Origin: Luidia sarsii
Taxonomy: Eukaryota > Echinodermata > Asteroidea > Paxillosida > Luidiidae
Assembly (NCBI GenBank): GCA_949987565.1
Contig: OX465118.1
Location: 10,403,284-10,467,283, forward strand
Reading direction: 5' to 3'
DNA length: 64,000 nt
A model generated the notes under the pieces. It saw only the letters and a program-made list of their open reading frames with translations, did no database searches and was not told the origin of the DNA. This document shows, one piece after another, positions 53,101 through 61,343 of the stretch (position 1 is its first letter; each line of letters begins with the position of its first letter). Position numbers and translations under genes: made by a program.

Positions 53101-55162
53101 CTGAACTTTTGAACTTGATGCATATGCCACCTTTGATGAATCAGTGAATTAATGCGAACATTCTTGCCTGACATCAAGTGCATGTGCATACAGTAACAGT
53201 GTACCGTAGGTGTCTACATTTAATTTATTCATACATGTATGCTGAAAAGACACTACTCTGCTTACATTTAAATTAATAATGCATGAATTGTAAACTTCCT
53301 TTATATGAGTAGGCGACATGTACATTTGTACACAGTAGTGTTTGAAAAATTTATACAATGTATCTGTAGATAACATTTACAATTTGTCTATGCACAAGTT
53401 TACAATTTTGTTCCAATTGATACAATGTTTGTATTCAGGACGACCACCTTTAAAACCACAAGTAAAAAATCCCAAAATGAAACAAAACTGAAAGGAAACT
53501 ACATGTACATGTAAATCTGTCGGTCGGTGGGATGACACAGAATGAAATTCTGGAACCTGAATTAGTCAATTTGGCTGTTCCAATTTCATTACTCCCTGGA
53601 GTGAAAGATTACTTTTGGCGTGAATGATTAAGTCAATAAAACATCATTTTACAGCTCTATTCAAAATCATTCACTAATTTGACTCTTTGGTTATTCTTTG
53701 CTTGAATAATTAATAGGCCTATATTGTTAGTCCGAGTAACTTGGACCCCACAAGTCACCCTTTTTTTATCAAATTTTGAAATTTTGAGGGATAAAAAAAG
53801 GGTGACTTGTCGGGTCCAAGTTACTCGGACTAATATATTGTCAACAATAATTGCATGCAACTGTCACTGTAGGCCCTATCTCAAAAAAAGTGAACTCAAT
53901 CATGTATGTACATGGATGTAAATTTACATTTTGAAAATTGAACATTATCATTACCACTACATAGACAATCCATGATGTTTCACTCCAGTTGCAGTGAGTG
54001 GGCATGTCACATTCACCAATCCCGATAGAATACCCGAAGACAACAGCAAACAACAAAAGCAGGGAAATACCTTTAGCCTTTTCTCGTCTCTGGACATATT
54101 TCCCTTCATGTTTTCCACTAATGAGTCCTCCACCAGGGCGGCTCCACGGTCAAAGTACTCCTCCACCATTACAAAGAAGTTGGGATCTGAAATAATAAAA
54201 CAGAATTATACATGTAGGCCTAAGTGACCAGTCTTAGCAAATTCAAGTTGTACAATAACTTTGCATAAGTTTGCCTACTTACACACATGTACACATACTT
54301 GTAAAGTAAAATTGTGTAAAAGTTCCCAGTTAGTTTTTCCTTTATTTGTTAGTTTGTTTATTTGAAAATGCTGCGTCCACTTTGTGTGATCCTTGAACTG
54401 CTGAAGCCGGGTTTTCAACAATGACTTGGTTGTTTGCATCTGAATGAAAATAGGGGTGTGATCCCTGGGCATGATAGAGTAGGGAGATGGGGTCTAGTAT
54501 AGTAATGGTTGAATGCATCTGACTAGCACTAACAAGTAACAGTGTAGCACCCCCACCAAAATGGAAAGACTACCATTACTGCATTAGTAGTAGACTATAT
54601 ATTTGGAAACGTCGCCATCTAAGGATAGCTGAAAGAGCGCTGGTACACAGAACCATCACACCATAGGACTCAGGCTCAAGTCCTTGTCCAGTCAAAGGTT
54701 TCGTTGCCATTTTCCAAAATGTCTTAGAAAGCCACGTATAGTCTACATGTAATTAATTTATGGAAAATGTAACTGTAGACAGTGTAATAATCTCGAAACT
54801 AGAACTAGAACTAGAACAGTAGAAGTAGAATAGAACTTAGAAGTATTCATGAATTAATAAATGTACATACATACTGTACATTCAACTTGCATTCAGTGAG
54901 AGGTCAGGAGTTTTAATGACCAAAACTCGTAATCAATTTCTTACTGCTATTTATGATCTTACTTTTACTCTTACTCTTACTAGTCTTAGTCTTACTCTTA
55001 GTACAATAGTAGTCTCTAGTCTTAGATTTTACCTTCTTCCTCAGCTGCTGCAGTTGTAACGTGTCTCCGAGCGCTCACCACCGAACTGGCTCTGGAAAGG
55101 CCCGACAAAGTCAAGGCTTTGGCACTTTCCCTGTGCACGGTGTTAGCAAAAATCCGCAACAT
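38061..55162 (-). CDS. GLUD1: Mitochondrial glutamate dehydrogenase (NAD(P)+), 10 constant exons plus three alternative last exons
   Basis: Oxidative deamination of glutamate to 2-oxoglutarate in the mitochondrial matrix. Coding exons in transcript order: 55162-55033, 54186-54071, 49242-49101, 48535-48335, 47573-47299, 46765-46628, 45385-45248, 45096-45016, 44677-44554, 43414-43260, then one of 41322-41206, 38938-38819 or 38180-38061. All junctions are AG/GT and phases agree, giving 539 residues with the distal or middle last exon (538 with the proximal), against 558 in human. Visible: Arg-rich start [20 protein letters not shown] fitting a transit peptide; [12 protein letters not shown]; the catalytic-lysine segment [14 protein letters not shown]; Rossmann [18 protein letters not shown]; the animal antenna segment (exons 9-10) and MERSAR preceding the switched exon. 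GDH is convergent with FNIP and divergent from STOML1. Confidence 0.97.
38488..38493 (-). terminator. GLUD1: Candidate poly(A) signal after last exon B
   Basis: AATAAA on the minus strand 326 bp after the TAG stop of exon B and before exon C begins, so it could end a B-terminated transcript. Confidence 0.3.
38819..38938 (-). CDS. GLUD1: GDH alternative last exon B (middle)
   Basis: Acceptor TTTCCCATCAG. Encodes [20 protein letters not shown] then [19 protein letters not shown] and TAG at 38821-38819. Phase 0 like the other two. Frame, length (39 residues), the [10 protein letters not shown] core and AGL ending are kept, with differences concentrated in the N-terminal MRTGMRHS and the NTTLK stretch. 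There is no sign of pseudogenisation. Confidence 0.85.
   Translation of the reverse strand, partial: QLMRTGMRHSLGLDLRTAAYVNALEKIFNTTLKAGLAFV
39531..39536 (-). terminator. GLUD1: Candidate poly(A) signal after last exon A
   Basis: AATAAA on the minus strand about 1.67 kb after the exon A stop and before exon B. The distance is long, so the assignment is tentative. Confidence 0.2.
39950..40135. repeat. GAGAGAGTGAGAGACTT tandem repeat
   Basis: Irregular units of about 15-18 bp, AGAGAGTGAGAGA(C/T)TTGA, in the interval between last exons A and B. Confidence 0.8.
41206..41322 (-). CDS. GLUD1: GDH alternative last exon A (proximal, most diverged)
   Basis: Acceptor GTATTTCCCAG. Encodes [20 protein letters not shown] then [18 protein letters not shown] and TAA at 41208-41206. 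It is one residue shorter than B and C, about 61% identical to C. The Gly of NLGLD is replaced by Leu and VN by AS. No stop or frameshift interrupts it, so purifying selection is likely. Confidence 0.85.
   Translation of the reverse strand, partial: QIMKTAMRHNLLLDIRTAAYASAISKVYHTYQNAGLTF
41483..41729. mobile_element. CAGGCATGCAACT TIR element, copy 2
   Basis: Begins CAGGCATGCAACTCTTGAAT, ends AAGTTGCATGCCTG, and is flanked on both sides by CTATAT (6-bp target-site duplication). It is the opposite orientation to copy 1 and internally shorter. It lies in the GDH intron between exon 10 and last exon A. Confidence 0.8.
42628..42892. repeat. AAAATGT heptamer array
   Basis: About 38 units of (T/G/C)AAAATG-type heptamers: TAAAATG at first, TGAAATG intermixed, then CAAAATG near the end, so variant units are clustered. 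The minus-strand [15 protein letters not shown] frames are repeat artefacts. GDH intron. Confidence 0.9.
43260..43414 (-). CDS. GLUD1: GDH exon 10
   Basis: Encodes [20 protein letters not shown], then [20 protein letters not shown] and [10 protein letters not shown]: second half of the antenna and the pivot helix with the ADP-linked Arg of MERSAR. Phase 1 in, phase 0 out (AGA|GTAAGT). Confidence 0.97.
44020..44470 (+). mobile_element. 3' end of an L2/CR1-type non-LTR retrotransposon
   Basis: Translations in two frames give [20 protein letters not shown] and then [38 protein letters not shown] plus stop, the typical C-terminus of L2/CR1-like reverse transcriptase ORFs. The 3' end is GCGCTCTATAAATGCGTTTA followed by an ATT repeat tail. 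A frameshift lies near 44225, and everything 5' is missing. Dead copy in a GDH intron. Confidence 0.85.
44554..44677 (-). CDS. GLUD1: GDH exon 9
   Basis: Encodes [40 protein letters not shown], start of the antenna. Phase 0 in, phase 1 out (CTTG|GTAGGT). Confidence 0.97.
44728..44915. mobile_element. CCTGACGTTTCGATCC foldback element, GDH intron 8
   Basis: Left arm with TTGCAAACTGCTTACTGACT and AGGACCTGACGTTTTGATCC, right arm GGATCAAAACATCAGGCCCTCC. The tail is truncated. Confidence 0.75.
45016..45096 (-). CDS. GLUD1: GDH exon 8
   Basis: Encodes [20 protein letters not shown] then RNIMVIP, near-identical to the human segment. Phase 0 both ends. Confidence 0.97.
45248..45385 (-). CDS. GLUD1: GDH exon 7
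   Basis: Encodes [46 protein letters not shown] (human: HGSILGFPKAKPYEG..., CDILIPAASEKQLT). Phase 0 both ends. Confidence 0.96.
45470..45600. repeat. GGTTTGCGGTGACACC repeat with a 71-bp near-perfect hairpin
   Basis: 45515-45585 folds on itself: AGGTGTGGTTCTGAAAAGAA... against its inverse ...CAGAACCACACCT, 35-base arms with one mismatch and a one-base loop. The upstream part is the same family as 2125-2355. Confidence 0.75.
45700..45932. mobile_element. CAAAACCCGGC...GCCGGGTTTTGG element
   Basis: Ends CTTCAAAACCCGGCATAGG and CCTAAGCCGGGTTTTGGAAA are inverted. The interior has TTTAAAGTTCAAGGCATGTA and GTTACACTGCGCTTTGAAAA. A second copy at 63465-63746 has the same ends in the opposite internal orientation. 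Confidence 0.7.
46299..46530. mobile_element. CCTGACGTTTCGATCC foldback element with captured GDH exon-6 fragment
   Basis: Arms are AAAATTTAGTGGGCCTGACG... at about 46357-46405 and GGTCCTGCTAGGATCGAAAC GTCAGGCCCACT at about 46492-46523. The centre (46409-46491), where other copies have only a short loop, is nearly identical to 46701-46783: the splice acceptor and first ~65 bases of GDH exon 6. The direction is the same as the gene. Confidence 0.85.
46628..46765 (-). CDS. GLUD1: GDH exon 6
   Basis: Encodes [46 protein letters not shown], containing the dinucleotide-binding GFGNVG. Phase 0 both ends. Its 5' part is duplicated inside the element at 46299-46530. Confidence 0.97.
47299..47573 (-). 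CDS. GLUD1: GDH exon 5
   Basis: Encodes [90 protein letters not shown]. Phase 1 in, phase 0 out. Confidence 0.97.
47830..47912 (+). repeat. LINE (L2/CR1-type) 3' tail fragment
   Basis: GAGAGCGCAATATACATGTA followed by GAATAAATTATTATTATTAT resembles the 3' terminus of the LINE at 44020-44470 (GCGCTCTATAAATG...ATT tail). Confidence 0.5.
48095..48295. mobile_element. CCTGACGTTTCGATCC foldback element, GDH intron 4
   Basis: Begins TAAAGTGATATACAAAAATG. Left arm CTTACTGGACTAAAATTACC, AATTTAGTGGGCCTGACGTT; right arm GGATAGAAACGTCAGGCCCACT. The right terminal part is missing. It ends about 45 bp from exon 4. Confidence 0.75.
48335..48535 (-). CDS. GLUD1: GDH exon 4 (catalytic lysine exon)
   Basis: Encodes [67 protein letters not shown]. 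It carries the Glu/Leu/Phe/Val dehydrogenase signature with the catalytic Lys in FGGAKGG. Phase 1 both ends. Confidence 0.98.
49101..49242 (-). CDS. GLUD1: GDH exon 3
   Basis: Encodes [47 protein letters not shown] (human: [20 protein letters not shown]). Phase 0 in, phase 1 out. Confidence 0.97.
49430..53400. repeat. TACATG hexamer-rich intronic region
   Basis: Dozens of (TACATG)n/(GTACAT)n runs of 2-5 units, with TACCGGTA variants, spread over GDH intron 2 (for example 50270-50310, 50515-50600, 52720-52740, 52940-52990). The unit is self-complementary, so every run is a palindrome. No gene seen. Confidence 0.8.
53727..53833. mobile_element. TTAGTCCGAGTAACTTGGACC MITE, complete copy
   Basis: Arms TTAGTCCGAGTAACTTGGAC... 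and the inverse ...GTCCAAGTTACTCGGACTAA, each extending through AAGTCACCCTTTTTTT. Flanked by TATATTG on both sides (7-8-bp target-site duplication), which fits a hAT-like origin. Confidence 0.8.
54071..54186 (-). CDS. GLUD1: GDH exon 2
   Basis: Encodes [39 protein letters not shown] (human: [20 protein letters not shown]). Phase 1 in, phase 0 out. Confidence 0.97.
54300..54730 (+). repeat. SINE-like element, GDH intron 1
   Basis: Contains TTTGCATCTGAATGAAAATA, GTGATCCCTGGGCATGATAG and a tRNA-like part with B-box-like ACTCAGGCTCAAGTCCTTG at 54668-54686. AAAAGTTCCCAGTTAGTTTT at about 54317-54337 is the shared tail of the family. Confidence 0.55.
55033..55162 (-). CDS. GLUD1: GDH exon 1 (start codon, mitochondrial targeting peptide)
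   Basis: ATG at 55162-55160. Encodes [43 protein letters not shown]. It is rich in Arg, Ser and Ala, as expected for a matrix-targeting presequence. Donor G|GTAAAA, phase 1 out. Confidence 0.92.
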
Positions 55163-55470
55163 TTTGCCTCTAGGGGGTATGCACAAGTTGTTAGGAGGTA
55201 AAAAATGGGTGCTGCGTTCCCTTAAAAAGGACGAAAGCCCGTGGCTTTTGGCTGCCGAAAATTCGTCCGATTCGGGGTAGTCGGCGTCACGAATTTCGCA
55301 AGTGTTGAATATTGATGTCGACCCGGAGGTGTGTTCTGATTTCGACCAATCAAATTGGACGGATGAAATGACGCACCTACATTTCTCTCCTGTAAAGTTC
55401 GAAGTTCAAAATATTATGGTCAAGCGGAGGTTTGCCGATAGAGGGCGCTAGTTTCAATTTACGGGTGTGT

Positions 55471-55498
55471 ACCACGGACGTGTATACACGTCCGTGGT
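55471..55498. promoter_or_regulatory. 28-bp perfect palindrome upstream of GDH
   Basis: ACCACGGACGTGTATACACG TCCGTGGT is identical on both strands, 309 bp upstream of the GDH start codon. Each half contains ACGTG/CACGT and CCACG cores resembling bZIP/bHLH half-sites. A regulatory role is inference. Confidence 0.35.
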
Positions 55499-55984
55499 GT
55501 GTACGTGTAGAAAACTAATTCGAGCTCCGATAATAATTATTATTGAACTAAGGAGGAATATTTTTTCCTTCCTCTATTTATATATTTATTTATTTATTTC
55601 ATTTTTTGGGATACATGTACAGCATTCACATCACAGCACACAAGTAAGAATAAAGTGGAAAACAGAAATAAATCAATAACACAAAAAAAAATCAAAAAAA
55701 ATAACAGAAACAACATCCAATGAACTCCCGCAGGATTGCCCAAAAGAAACTAGTTTCTGTCAGGGGGCTCTCCAAACTAATTGGATGACAGAAAACAAAA
55801 AATATATAATATATTAATACATATGTGGAAAAAGAACTATTGCATTTAAGTAATTACAAATATGCCAAATAAATTATACCAATTACAGAAATAAATTATA
55901 CATCCATGATTGAACTTTGTATAAAAACCACTGACTTTCAAAGCCAATTATTCCATCCCAAAAGTTTCTCAGTTCTTAAAAGGT

Positions 55985-56350
55985 ATACTGAATAGAAATG
56001 CAACATCCGTGACTCGAACCCGTGGGTTCTAGTCACTGGTTCTACACCAGTCACTGAGATGTCGAAAATTAAATGGAAAATAGTTACATTTATTTTGAAA
56101 TTGGAATAAATTTAAAATTTATAAATGAATTGATTCGAATGATTTTAAGCATCACAGTGAATCCGATCAAAATAATCAGCAACAAATAACTTCTATCCCT
56201 CTAATAAGAAAAAAAATGCAACATCCTTGACTCGAAGCCGTGCGTTCTAGTTACTGGTTCTACACCAGTCACTTAATTGTGTGAAATTAATTATGTGCCT
56301 CAGGCTAAGGGACTGGCGTACAACCACGGGTTCGAGTTTCAGTGACGCTT
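55985..56350 (-). repeat. Two diverged tRNA-like (SINE) units
   Basis: The minus strand carries CACGGGTTCGAGTCACGG (55994-56011) and a diverged second copy (GCACGGCTTCGAGTCAAG, 56229-56246), each near GACTGGTGTAGAACCAGT. A plus-strand ACGGGTTCGAGTTTCAG follows at 56326. B-box-like only, not complete tRNAs. Confidence 0.4.
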
Positions 56351-56539
56351 TTCCCCATTTTCCCTAGTATATTTTTTTTCTTCGGTTTTTAAAAATATGG
56401 CTTGGGAAGCCCAAAGATGACAAAATTATTACTAATGCTGTCATTATTTATAGAGCATAGCCGCATGTTCGGTATATCAGCGTTCGTTATAGCGACGTTC
56501 CACTGTACCTTTCCAAACTTGAAAACTACTCATAGTTAT

Positions 56540-57073
56540 TATTTAAAAGTTCCCAGTCAGTTTTTCCTTTATTTGTTTTCCTTTATTTGTTTGTCATAAA
56601 ATATTATGAATAATTGTACAATTATTTGCCCTGCCAAACCTTATGCGTACCTCACAAACTGGATTGACAGTGGCCAGTCTGTAAGAAAGGTCCTTCTGGG
56701 ATCAAAACACCTGTCCCTGTAAACCTTTGAGATCTTAATTTTTTGGGGCCATTTCATTTTAAAGTCAGCGAGTAGTTCCGAACAATTTTGTATCACAAAA
56801 TTTATAATATTATCAATGTTTTGAGATTGTGTATAGGCCCTACTGCCCTACTGTCGAATTTGAAGGTTTGTTGACTTGATAGGTACAGTGCATTCACCAA
56901 GAAACTGGGGCCAAACGCTTGTTTTTAGATGCCTGTGATTATAACGAGTAGAATCAAATTAATATGACCGAAGCCTAAGCTCAAGCCTAAGCCTTCATTT
57001 CTAAAATGGCCATAGACTCGTGTCTATTTGTAAGCCATAGCCAATGCATTCGGACGCAGCCTTAGTTATAGTG
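56540..57073. other. Intergenic stretch with repeat fragments
   Basis: A SINE tail fragment (AAAAGTTCCCAGTCAGTTTT, from 56546) and a half-copy of the CCTGACGTTTCGATCC family (about 56685-56800, GGTCCTTCTGGGATCAAAAC). No gene recognised. Confidence 0.4.
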
Positions 57074-57223
57074 AACTGAGGCCATAGAGTTCTGTGATGG
57101 CTGAGGCGCATAGTTTTACAATAATATTATTAATAGTATTAAATAGTTTTACAATAATATTATTAAATAATATTATTGTAAAATTATGCGCCTCAGCCAT
57201 CACAGAACTCTATGGCCTCAGTT
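57074..57223. mobile_element. Foldback MITE with ~65-bp arms
   Basis: AACTGAGGCCATAGAGTTCT GTGATGGCTGAGGCGCAT continues into AT-rich ACAATAATATTATT and is inverted at 57160-57223 with one or two mismatches. Confidence 0.8.
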
Positions 57224-57225
57224 CC

Positions 57226-57306
57226 CATGTCATTCACTGCCCAATAGATGGCAGCCTTCCCAAAAATTTGGGGAAGGCTGCCATCTATTGGGCAGTGAAT
57301 GACATG
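57226..57306. repeat. 81-bp hairpin with perfect 36-bp arms
   Basis: CATGTCATTCACTGCCCAAT AGATGGCAGCCTTCCC (57226-57261) is perfectly inverted at 57271-57306 around the loop AAAAATTTG. It begins 2 bp after the preceding foldback element. Confidence 0.85.
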
Positions 57307-57727
57307 CACGACGATTTAGATGATTATAACGACTGAATAGAGACTAACACTGTTCTGTGCATGCGCATACTACATGTACACCGACCGCGGTGTTAGCAGA
57401 ATGCATAGCGCATCATCAGTGCCATGCATGCATCTAGTCGTTGTTTTCATTGGGAATGTTGTGTACATTCTGTGTACTCAGTACTCAGTACACTACATTA
57501 CATGTACTTCATGTAGCTACCGTCAGCACCCCGGAAACGCAAGATCCGAGGTAAGATGTATTCTCCGATCGCACTTGGAGTTGGATCGTCTCAGATCCCT
57601 TGAGTTGAAACCTAGTAATAATTATACAGTATATAAATAAGGCAGGTTATATTCATCCTGCGACTGCAAGTGCTGGGGCTAAACTAAAAAAATATAAGAA
57701 TAAAGACTACATCATGTAAGTATAGCT

Positions 57728-57976
57728 AGTCCGAGTAACTTGGACCGTTACAATCGCCCTTTTTTATTTTGAGGGATTCGGGCGATAGTAGGGTGATGGG
57801 ACGGTTTCACGGGTGTTTTCGGGGTAAAATCTGGGGGTTTCGGTCGGGGGTAGTCATGGAGTCAAACACGTCGTTGTTTTCACGTGTTTAATTACTGAAA
57901 AACTTGGACCCTACTAATGAACCCTCAAAATATTTAAAAAAGGCGATTGTAAAGGTCCAAGTTACCCTGACTATGT
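57728..57976. mobile_element. TAGTCCGAGTAACTTGGACC MITE, long copy
   Basis: Ends TAGTCCGAGTAACTTGGACC and GGTCCAAGTTACCCTGACTA. It includes CACGGGTGTTTTCGGGGTAA, also found at 7690-7710, and is a longer family member than 53727-53833. Confidence 0.7.
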
Positions 57977-58399
57977 CTAGTACATAGTACTACTACTACT
58001 ATACTAGTACTAGTACTACTACTACTACATGTAGTACTAGTGTTACAGATCAACGCAAATCGTTTCACAGGAGCTCCTTGGTCCAGTGGGACTAATAACT
58101 GCCTATTGAGTGTATGCCTAGCATGATGTCAATCCCTTATTTCTACATTATTAATTAATAATTAGTAAAGACAAATACTGAAATAGACCGTTTGAAGTGC
58201 CATAGTACCATAGTACAGTAGTACTATGTAGTTGACTATACTTGACTAGTACTTAGTAGGATTACACAACTTTGACCTTTGAGCTTGCTTTGTTTACAAC
58301 TTGATTTAATGTGAGTTGGCTACTCAGATCAGAAGCGAGCCCCACACAACACAACCCAATCACCCATCCAAATCAGTCCCATCGTGTACATGTACATGT

Positions 58400-59056
58400 A
58401 TTTCCTAATCCAGTCCCATCCAACCCAACCCAACCCAACCTATGTTCCATGTCAACCAGTGAGAAACAATAGCAACACAAGTCATTCCTTCTCAATCTAA
58501 CTTACCTTAGCCCAGCCAAACTATGCCCAACCCAACGCACCAATTCAACCAAGCCCAACCCAACCTAATCAAACCAAACCACACCAAACCAAACAAAATC
58601 CAACCTAATCCAACCCAATCCACCCAAACCCAGCCCAACCCACCCAAACCCAACCCAATCCACCTAAACCCAACCCACCCAAACCAACCCAATCCACCCA
58701 AACCCACCCCAATCCACCCAAACCCAACCCAGCCCAACCCAACCCAACCCAACCCAACCCAGCCCAGCACAACCCAACCCAACCCACCCAAACCCAACTC
58801 AACCAAACCCAACCCAATCCACCCAACCCAACCCACCCAAACCCAACTCAACCCAACCAAACCAACCCATCCAAACCCAACCCAATCCACCCAAACCCAC
58901 CCCAATCCACCAAACCCAACCCAACCCAACCCAACCCAATCCAACCCAACCCAACCCAACCCAACCCAACCCAACCCAACCCACCCAAACCCAACCCAAT
59001 CCACCCAAACCCAACCCAACCCACCCAAACCCAACCCAATCCACCTAAACCCAAAC
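58400..59056. repeat. (CCCAA)n satellite, about 650 bp
   Basis: Pentamer CCCAA and derived CCCAATCCACCCAAA units throughout. The minus strand is TTGGG-rich, giving the apparent Gly/Trp/Val-rich frames. Runs of four or more GGG tracts could form G-quadruplexes. Confidence 0.9.
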
Positions 59057-59286
59057 CGTAACAAGCAGCACAGCCAGTTTCCACATGATCTGGATTATCA
59101 TGACTCGGAAAGCAAATGTAATCTTGAGCTTTAGTTAACGTGGTTTGCTGGGTCACCAACATCAATTTGCCCATCTAAGATCTTAGCCAAAATGACAGGG
59201 AAAATTACTCACTCATTAGGTATTAAAAAAAGTAAAAAAAAACTTTTTTGCTTAGAACTACATATGTGTACATGTATGTACATGTA

Positions 59287-59407
59287 CGTCTGAGTAACTT
59301 GGACCTTACGACTACAAGTCGCCCTTTTTTAAATTTGGAGGGGTCGGTCGACTGTTCAAAAAGGGCGACTTGTAAGGCTGAGGCTGTACCTAGGCCTAGT
59401 TACTGGT
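59287..59407. mobile_element. AGTAACTTGGACC MITE, decayed copy
   Basis: GTCTGAGTAACTTGGACCTT and CTACAAGTCGCCCTTTTTT on the left; AAAAAGGGCGACTTGTAAGG on the right, with a disrupted right end. Confidence 0.6.
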
Positions 59408-59409
59408 AC

Positions 59410-61174
59410 TCGGACCATGTATACAATTTAGGTCACCTAGAGATCCATTTTAATCACAAAACAGAAATTGTTCTATTGACCTGGTTGGCCATCCAAGCAT
59501 AAAGTTAATGATTTCAGACTCCCTAGGTACATGTATCATGAGCTGTAACATTTTCAGTGGAAGAGAAGAGATCTCTCCGAAGACTCCGACGCGCTTGAAA
59601 AGCTTGCAGACAGGCAATAATGAGGTTGGCCAGCCTGTGCTAATATGAATGTCGTGGTATTTTTTTACATGGAGAACATCGCATCGCTTGACACGATTAT
59701 TGTCGGAAAGCGATATTGTGATACAATTGATATATATCGTGATATCTAACAACTCTACTCAAGAATAGCCTTGTACTAAGTAGGTTGATTGGCACATAAC
59801 ATAGGCCTATATGTACCTTTTACTTTTTCATGTCCCCAACAGTCAGATGAGTGAATTGGATTATTTTTTTCCCGTTTTTGTTTTTACAACAAAGCGGGAT
59901 GCTCAAATGGTGTATCACTGTCCATCCTGTTTTACTTTGACTTTTTTAGCCTCCTGTTTTTCGATGAACAGCCACACTTTAAAGACAGATAAATTGGGCT
60001 GAGTGGATTTTCAGACAGGCGGGAATATCTGTTCGTTGAGGGGGGGTTAAGGGAATGGATGGAGGCCTCTAATCCAATTACATTGGAGAGGATGGGGGGG
60101 GGTGCGTAAAGTGAAATCGGAGCAAACGAATGCCATTGGCATCCTCCCTTCGGCAGAATTATCACTCTGCTCCGTGCCCCGATTTTCATCCGGCTCATTT
60201 TGGATTCAAAAGAAGACCCTGGCATTACGGTACCCCACCATTTTTATATCTCATCATTTTGTTCCTCGTCGTAAAACCACTCCGATCGCCGTTTTTGTGT
60301 GTGGTAAAGATCAGAGCTGTTCAATTTGAAAGATTAAATGACTTGATGTTTTTTTGGTTTTTTTTTTTTTTTGGTTTTGTTTCGCATTTCAGTTGCTTGT
60401 GTTAATGGATGGACTCCACTCTGACTGAGCTTGACGTCTGCGCTCTACGCCCAGTGTGAAAGTGAACTTTCTTTTAGCGGCTAATTTCCTGCCCCTGCCG
60501 AGCGTGGAAGGTGGCGGAGGGGGACTTTCTGACCGGGAGACTGCTTTGGAAGTGGAGCGCTCTTGGGTCAGCGCCGCTGATTTTCACTGTCTCCTGGTTG
60601 CTAGCCGAGGTTGAAACCTGGCTTGCGCCAGCGTCCCATCCCTCCTAATGTGTGTCACTGTGGCATCGTCCCCGTTGGAAGTCTGTTGACTTGGGCTGAC
60701 CCCGGGTCCCAGAGTCTATGGTGCAGGTTGTTTGGGCGATCACAGAGTGCAAGTTGCTGTCGCTAAGCATCTGTTCAATCACCCTGGCCTTACCCTGCTT
60801 CAAGAATATATGCAGAGCTGCTGACTCCAAGTCTGTGTCGCCTTTCAGAGGTCGACCTACATACAGTAGTGTCGGCGCGCAAAGCGCTCAGTGACCCTTG
60901 CACTGCCAAACCTTTGTTTCCTCGGCATCTATAGACTATACAAGCGTCCCATCCAGTGCCACAAGTGTGCCAGCCAACTTAGGGGCAAACCTTTTCCAAA
61001 GTTTTCTTGATGAGTGAAGGGTCTTTAACCGCACGTCATTATAAACCTGGCATCACTGTGCGACTAGGCATTTTGAGTCCGTAATCTTAGACTTTGTTTG
61101 CGGATACCCTTCCCGACCGTCTCCCACCTTTCCCCCTCTCCCCCTGCTTGGCATCCTTCAGCCGAAGACCGGCC
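59410..61174. other. STOML1 upstream region / 5' UTR
   Basis: No coding exon recognised. The 800 bp before the ATG is less repetitive than the rest, and could hold the promoter and untranslated first exon(s). I cannot place the transcription start. Confidence 0.35.
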
Positions 61175-61343
61175 ATGTCTCTGGCTAGCGTCAAGTCTGG
61201 CGGCCTCTGGCCGTCCTCGGTCAAGTACAGCCGGATCCCCAGGTCCGAGGACAGCACAGCCATCGACTTCAGCTCACCCTTCAACTTTGACTCGGCCTTC
61301 ACCTACAGCAAGGTGATGCCTCCCTATCTGGAAGAGGAACGCG
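61175..61343 (+). CDS. STOML1: STOML1 exon 1
   Basis: ATG in context GGCCATGT. Encodes MSLASVKSGGLWPSSVKYSR, IPRSEDSTAIDFSSPFNFDS, AFTYSKVMPPYLEEER. Donor CGCG|GTAAGA, phase 1. Confidence 0.75.

Noticed and set aside
58507..59134. 200-residue Pro/Asn/Gln-rich (plus) and Gly/Trp/Val-rich (minus) open frames
   Set aside because: Products of the (CCCAA)n satellite. A stop-poor pentamer stays open in many frames.
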